A stretch of DNA of 5,102 nucleotides from Syntrophomonadaceae bacterium (GTDB lineage Bacteria > Bacillota > Syntrophomonadia > Syntrophomonadales > Syntrophomonadaceae): the NCBI GenBank assembly GCA_012522705.1, contig JAAYJY010000145.1, positions 1 through 5,102 on the forward strand, read 5' to 3'. Position numbers and translations under genes: made by a program. The stretch's first letter is position 1, and each line of letters opens with the position of its first letter. This document shows, piece after piece, positions 4,563-5,102 of the stretch. The notes beneath the pieces are model-generated. The model did not search any database. It was not told the DNA's origin and saw nothing but the letters and a program-made list of their open reading frames with translations.

Positions 4563-5102
4563 ACGATCGTCTTTCCGGCAATGAGGCCGTGGCTTATGCC
4601 ATGAAGCAGATAAACCCTGATGTGATGGGGGCGTTTCCGATCACCCCCTCCACCGAGATCCCTGAGTATTTCGCCAATTATGTGGCCAACGGCGAGGTGG
4701 ATACCGAATACGTGACGGTGGAGTCGGAGCACAGTTCCATGTCGGTGTGCATCGCCGCCCAGGCAGCCGGGGCCCGGTCAATCAGCGCCACTTCCTCCTG
4801 CGGACTGGCCTTGATGTACGAGATGCTGTATGTAGCGGCTTCCAGCCGTTTGCCTATCACCCTGGCCTGCGGCAACCGCGCGCGCTCCGGGCCCAGCAAC
4901 ATAAACGCCGATCAGTCCGACTCCATGGGCGCCCGTGACTCCGGCTGGATCCAAATCTATGCCGAAAACAACCAGGAGGCCTACGACAATTTCCTGATGG
5001 CCATGCCCATCGGCGAGACCCCGGCGGTGCGTTTGCCGGTGATGACCTGCATGGACGGTTTCATCACCAGCCATGCCGTGGAAAACATAGAACTCTTGGA
5101 TA
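4559..5102 (+). CDS. 2-oxoacid:ferredoxin oxidoreductase, alpha subunit, partial
   Basis: The frame is open to the right edge, giving the first 181 residues of a subunit usually close to 390. Family features are FPITPSTEIPE (26-36), VESEHSSM (54-61), TSSCGLALMYEML (78-90, where relatives have TSSQGL), and SDSMGARDSGWIQIYAEN (120-137) followed by NQEAYDNFLMA. VRLPVMTCMDGFITSHAVE (157-175) closes the visible pyrimidine-binding part of the thiamine-enzyme fold. The alpha subunit pairs with beta to form the active site. The start ATG overlaps the delta stop and has GGGAGGTG (4544-4551) 7 nt upstream. The gamma-delta-alpha order matches archaeal and Thermotoga-type por/vor operons, so beta should follow outside the window. 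Confidence 0.94.
   Translation, partial: MNDRLSGNEAVAYAMKQINPDVMGAFPITPSTEIPEYFANYVANGEVDTEYVTVESEHSSMSVCIAAQAAGARSISATSSCGLALMYEMLYVAASSRLPITLACGNRARSGPSNINADQSDSMGARDSGWIQIYAENNQEAYDNFLMAMPIGETPAVRLPVMTCMDGFITSHAVENIELLD

Overview
The window reads as chromosomal DNA of an anaerobic, Gram-positive-type bacterium, most likely a Clostridia member with a fatty-acid, syntrophic or fermentative lifestyle. This is inferred from three things: a T-box riboswitch (almost confined to Firmicutes and a few relatives), strong GGAGG-type ribosome binding sites before every gene, and a gene set of FixCX, crotonase, CoA-transferase and an oxygen-sensitive four-subunit 2-oxoacid:ferredoxin oxidoreductase. 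No species can be named from the sequence alone. All supported genes are on the + strand.

Left part (1-3211): the C-terminal end of fixC and the complete fixX (ATGA overlap) close what is probably a fixABCX electron-transfer operon. A 473-nt gap follows. It carries no intact gene but holds a frameshifted remnant of the C-terminal tail of an RMD1/YagE (DUF155) protein. Next come a crotonase-superfamily enzyme and, 18 nt later, a class I acyl-CoA:carboxylate CoA-transferase of the 4-hydroxybutyrate/butyrate type. Together these suggest an acyl-CoA module: CoA activation or exchange, double-bond chemistry, and electron flow through ETF and the FixCX quinone/ferredoxin branch.

Right part (3212-5102): a near-consensus sigma-A promoter (TTGACA-17-TATATT) drives a complete T-box leader with Stem I, the GGTGNAAG apical loop, Stem III, the T-box/antiterminator sequence and a 12-bp intrinsic terminator. 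It precedes genes for the gamma, delta (2x[4Fe-4S]) and alpha subunits of a pyruvate/2-oxoisovalerate-type ferredoxin oxidoreductase. The genes are translationally coupled by ATGA overlaps, and alpha runs off the right edge. The beta (thiamine diphosphate) subunit is expected just downstream.

The most interesting point is the regulation. The oxidoreductase is controlled by uncharged tRNA. The specifier aligns best as AUA (isoleucine), and the T-box bulge UGGU predicts a tRNA with discriminator A, which fits tRNA-Ile. Because T-boxes switch genes on during amino-acid starvation, this enzyme may run reductively, carboxylating an acyl-CoA such as propionyl-CoA or 2-methylbutyryl-CoA to feed isoleucine synthesis, rather than serving catabolism. 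The direction and substrate are inference.
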